Positions 61,334-64,000 of a stretch of 64,000 nucleotides of DNA are shown here, one piece after another (within the stretch, counting starts at the first letter, position 1; each line of letters begins with the position of its first letter). Under the pieces are notes generated by a model that saw only the letters and a program-made list of their open reading frames with translations, had not been told where the DNA came from and did no database searches. Source of the DNA: Alkalimonas cellulosilytica (GTDB lineage: Bacteria > Pseudomonadota > Gammaproteobacteria > Enterobacterales > Alteromonadaceae); the NCBI RefSeq assembly GCF_036325985.1, contig NZ_JAUHLI010000012.1:1-64000 (forward strand), read 5' to 3'. Made by a program: the position numbers and the translations under genes.

Positions 61334-63616
61334 ATGACTGCACAACAACGACAAAAAAACAGCTCATTACCAGGCCGCCCAGGCATGCTTTCGCTAGCAA
61401 TTCTAACGGCTCTGGCTGCCCCCTGGGCCTACGCCGATCTGGCCAACAATGACACAACCGACAACACTTCTGAACCAACACGGAGTATCGAAGTCATTGA
61501 AGTAACAGCAACCCGGCAAACCGAAAACCTGCAGCGAGTGCCGATTGCCGTTACCGCTTTATCCAGCACCGAGCTGGAGCAGTACCAAATTCAAAACCTG
61601 GGCCAACTGGAAGCCCTGGTACCCAACCTGAACCTGCATGTCGGCGATGCCGCCAATGCGGTGGTCTATATTCGCGGTGTCGGCCAGCTGGACTCGATTT
61701 CCTTTAATGATCCCGGCGTTGGGATTTACCTGGATGATGTCTATCTGGGCCGGGTGCAAGGCGCTTTTCTGGATGTGGTCGACCCGCAACAAATTGAAGT
61801 GCTGCGCGGTCCGCAGGGAACTCTGTACGGCCGCAACACCATCGGTGGCGCGGTAAAATTTACCAGCGCCCGCCCCAGTGACATCACGGAAGGCTATCTC
61901 AGCCTGATGGCAGGCAACTTTAATCAGCGTGGCGTAAAAGGCAGTCTGACCGGCCCTTTGCTCGAAGATCAACTGGCGGCTCGTTTTGCCATTGCCAAAA
62001 ACAGCCGCGATGGCTTTAGTTTCAACCAACACACCGGTCAGCGCGATTACGATAAAGACTCGCTCACCTGGCGTGGCAGTCTGCTTTATACCCCAACCGA
62101 TGATTTTTCGGCCTATCTGGTGCTGGATGGCTCCAACCAAAACCCGGATTTTTCCCGTACCCCGCACCGGGAAACGCCTATTTACTCCCTGCCAACAGGG
62201 GATTTCTTGCCGGTGGGCGATGATCCCTTCGTGGTCAATGCCAACTTCAACGACCGTGAAGAATTGCGCACCAAAGGGGTAGCCCTGACACTGGATTATC
62301 AATTTCAGCAATCTACCCTGAAATCCATCACGGCGTACCGGGAAATGACCTACCGTACACATCTGGACTTAGATGGGTCACCAGATGATAGCTTTGGTAT
62401 TTACAGCTATGAAGATCAGGATCAGCTTAGCCAGGAGCTGCAGTGGCTGTACCGCAACGAGCGCTTATCGCTGGTATCAGGGCTATTTTACTTTAAGGAA
62501 AACTCCTGGAGCTTTGGTGGTGCCATTGCACCGGATTTTTTTGTGCCACTGGGCAACGGTATTTTCTTTCCTTTTCCAGTGATCAGTGCCGGCTTACGTG
62601 ACCAAACCAATACCAGTCATGCCATCTACAGCAACCTGACCCTGCAACTAAGCGAGCCACTCAGCCTGACACTGGGTGCTCGCTGGACCCGGGAGAAAAA
62701 AGAGGTCAGTAATCGTGGTGAGGAATTCGCAGGTACCGGTGTGACTACACCCCAAGGCATGAAAGCCGTGTTTGGCAGCGGTATTGGCCATAGCCTGACT
62801 GGCTACGATGCCAGCCAAAGCTGGAATGATTTCTCCCCACGCGCCGTGCTGAACTACCAATACTCCCCCCAAACCATGCTGTACAGCAGCATCAGCAAAG
62901 GCTTTAAAAGCGGTGGTTTCAATGGCCGTTTAACCTCGTTTGCCCAGCCCTACGATCCGGAAACCCTGTGGAGCTATGAAGTCGGTTCCAAGTCGATGTT
63001 ACTTAGCCAGCAAGTGCGGCTAAATTCGGCTTTATTCTACAACGATTACAAAAACTTCCAGCTCAGTCGTTTTTCGATTGATCCGGATACGGGGGCCTTT
63101 TTATCGCTGTTTGAAAACGCCGGTAAAGCCAGCACCTATGGTGCTGAGCTGGAGCTACAGGCTCTGCTTAGCGACAGCTTAACGCTGAACCTGAATCTGG
63201 GCTACCTGGCCGGTGGCTACGATGAACTGCTGGGCGATTTTGAGCAGGAAATCAGCGATGAGCGGGAGCTGGTGAATGCACCGCGCTGGAATGGCCGGCT
63301 GGGGCTGGATTACTGGTTTGATTTAGGCAACCAAGGCAGCCTGTCACTCAATGCTGGTGTCAGTATCAAAAGCAAAACCTATCTGACCGTCAGTAGCAGT
63401 GATGTACTGGCACAGCCCGGCTTCGCTCTGTACGACCTGTACCTAAGCTGGCAAAGCCAGGATGAGCAGTGGCAACTGAATCTGTTTGGCAAAAACCTGA
63501 CCGATAAACGCTATCGCCAGCATGGATTTGATTTAAGTGCCTCACCGGGGGTGCAACTGGGTTATTACGGCGATCCCCGTACCTTTGGCCTGCAACTGAC
63601 TTACAGGTATTTCTAA
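61334..63616 (+). CDS. TonB-dependent receptor
   Basis: The 760-residue outer-membrane receptor has a signal peptide (about 35 residues), a TonB box (IEVIEVTATR), a full plug domain (VPNLN, VYIRGVG, GVGIYLDDVY, LRGPQGTLYGRN) and a barrel ending in the expected aromatic ...LTYRYF. AAGGA precedes the ATG. The ligand is not predictable; receptors of this iron-complex-like group take siderophores or other small molecules. The downstream hydrolase gene begins within the stop codon (TAATG), so the substrate may be an ester or a molecule that needs hydrolysis after uptake. Confidence 0.9.
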   Translation: MTAQQRQKNSSLPGRPGMLSLAILTALAAPWAYADLANNDTTDNTSEPTRSIEVIEVTATRQTENLQRVPIAVTALSSTELEQYQIQNLGQLEALVPNLNLHVGDAANAVVYIRGVGQLDSISFNDPGVGIYLDDVYLGRVQGAFLDVVDPQQIEVLRGPQGTLYGRNTIGGAVKFTSARPSDITEGYLSLMAGNFNQRGVKGSLTGPLLEDQLAARFAIAKNSRDGFSFNQHTGQRDYDKDSLTWRGSLLYTPTDDFSAYLVLDGSNQNPDFSRTPHRETPIYSLPTGDFLPVGDDPFVVNANFNDREELRTKGVALTLDYQFQQSTLKSITAYREMTYRTHLDLDGSPDDSFGIYSYEDQDQLSQELQWLYRNERLSLVSGLFYFKENSWSFGGAIAPDFFVPLGNGIFFPFPVISAGLRDQTNTSHAIYSNLTLQLSEPLSLTLGARWTREKKEVSNRGEEFAGTGVTTPQGMKAVFGSGIGHSLTGYDASQSWNDFSPRAVLNYQYSPQTMLYSSISKGFKSGGFNGRLTSFAQPYDPETLWSYEVGSKSMLLSQQVRLNSALFYNDYKNFQLSRFSIDPDTGAFLSLFENAGKASTYGAELELQALLSDSLTLNLNLGYLAGGYDELLGDFEQEISDERELVNAPRWNGRLGLDYWFDLGNQGSLSLNAGVSIKSKTYLTVSSSDVLAQPGFALYDLYLSWQSQDEQWQLNLFGKNLTDKRYRQHGFDLSASPGVQLGYYGDPRTFGLQLTYRYF

Positions 63617-64000
63617 TGAGCATGGATCAAGCAACTGCAGCCCTTCTTGAGCAGTTTAACCAACAAGCGGCTGCGCTGCAGCCACATAAACCAACCATTG
63701 AAGCTTCGCGTGCTGGCGCGCGGACCATGTTTTTATCACTGGCCGGTGACAGCGACCCAGACTGCCGGGTTGAGTCGCTGCAGTTGGCCGCCACCAACCA
63801 TTTCGTCCCTGCCCGGCTGTATCAGCCGCAGCAGTTGCAGGTGCCGGATGCCATCGTACTGTTTTTACACGGCGGTGGCTGGAGCCTTGGTGATCTGGAT
63901 TGTTACGATGCGCTGGTTCGCTCACTGTGCCAGCAAAGCGGTGTGCGTTTTTTAAGCGTTGAGTACCGGTTAGCACCAGATCACCCCTACCCGGCTGGGC
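63616..64000 (+). CDS. HSL-family alpha/beta-hydrolase (3' end outside window)
   Basis: The frame starts at the ATG in TAATG and stays open to the right edge (128 complete codons visible). The oxyanion motif HGGGW near residue 85 and VEYRLAPDHPYPAG near 115 are the marks of hormone-sensitive-lipase-type esterases (family IV). The catalytic Ser/Asp/His are beyond the window. No signal peptide is seen, so it acts in the cytoplasm. A 1-base overlap with the TonB receptor suggests co-translation. Confidence 0.85.
   Translation, partial: MSMDQATAALLEQFNQQAAALQPHKPTIEASRAGARTMFLSLAGDSDPDCRVESLQLAATNHFVPARLYQPQQLQVPDAIVLFLHGGGWSLGDLDCYDALVRSLCQQSGVRFLSVEYRLAPDHPYPAG

Overview
The window looks like chromosomal DNA of an aerobic gammaproteobacterium of the Alteromonadales/Chromatiaceae type (Rheinheimera or Alishewanella-like). 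This is inferred from protein style: three TonB-dependent receptors, a DUF3080 protein, a YaiL-type protein, a TrhP protein with a YfhL-type ferredoxin, a PEP-CTERM protein, and a very large load of two-component, chemotaxis and c-di-GMP genes. No phage, transposase, rRNA or CRISPR array was seen. Both window edges cut a gene: a DUF3080 protein on the left and an HSL-type hydrolase on the right.

Layout. 0-4.1 kb: DUF3080 tail, a large exported S9 peptidase, and a tRNA-Val(GAC) with its own promoter and terminator. 4.2-9 kb: an autoregulated-looking Fic protein, a DUF4124 protein, a PEP-CTERM protein with a thioester-like Cys/Gln pair, and a broken locus where a TonB receptor stops after 342 residues and runs into a LytTR regulator that lacks its own ATG. 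9.2-17.8 kb: P-type cation ATPase, a 58-residue DUF6435 protein, an ABC exporter, a YebC-family protein, a DUF6364/PIN toxin-antitoxin pair, and a lipase coupled to an exported DUF6795 protein. 18-25.5 kb: a complete sucrose island (TonB receptor, MFS importer, sucrose phosphorylase, LacI regulator, fructokinase) with three near-identical palindromic operators. Sucrose would be imported, split by phosphate to glucose-1-phosphate and fructose, and the fructose phosphorylated. 25.5-29.7 kb: glycosyltransferase, NADP-type glutamate dehydrogenase, a periplasmic solute-binding-like protein, YaiL.

29.8-59.6 kb is a signalling supercluster of 20 genes. It starts with a periplasmic-propeller PAS-GGDEF-EAL protein. 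Next comes a complete chemosensory operon (cheW-MCP-cheY-STAS-cheA-PAS/PAS MCP-cheR-cheD-cheB). Three further operons follow: HTH-REC / REC-EAL / REC-HDOD; REC-HD-GYP-like / FIST / histidine kinase / GAF histidine kinase; and CheY-like / CheC / PAS kinase / hybrid kinase. A multidomain REC-REC-GGDEF-EAL protein closes it. Three of the transcription units carry tandem copies of the same 9-bp motif (ATGRGACAW in the direction of the downstream gene), in every case ending 23-29 nt before a start codon. I consider this shared motif plus the reversed HTH-REC regulator encoded in the middle of the cluster the best candidate for an undescribed system here: a FIST/CheC/CheD-linked sensory network under one local regulator.

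59.5-64 kb: a YfhL-type ferredoxin with TrhP (tRNA U34 hydroxylation), then a TonB receptor coupled by a 1-nt overlap to an HSL-family hydrolase that leaves the window.
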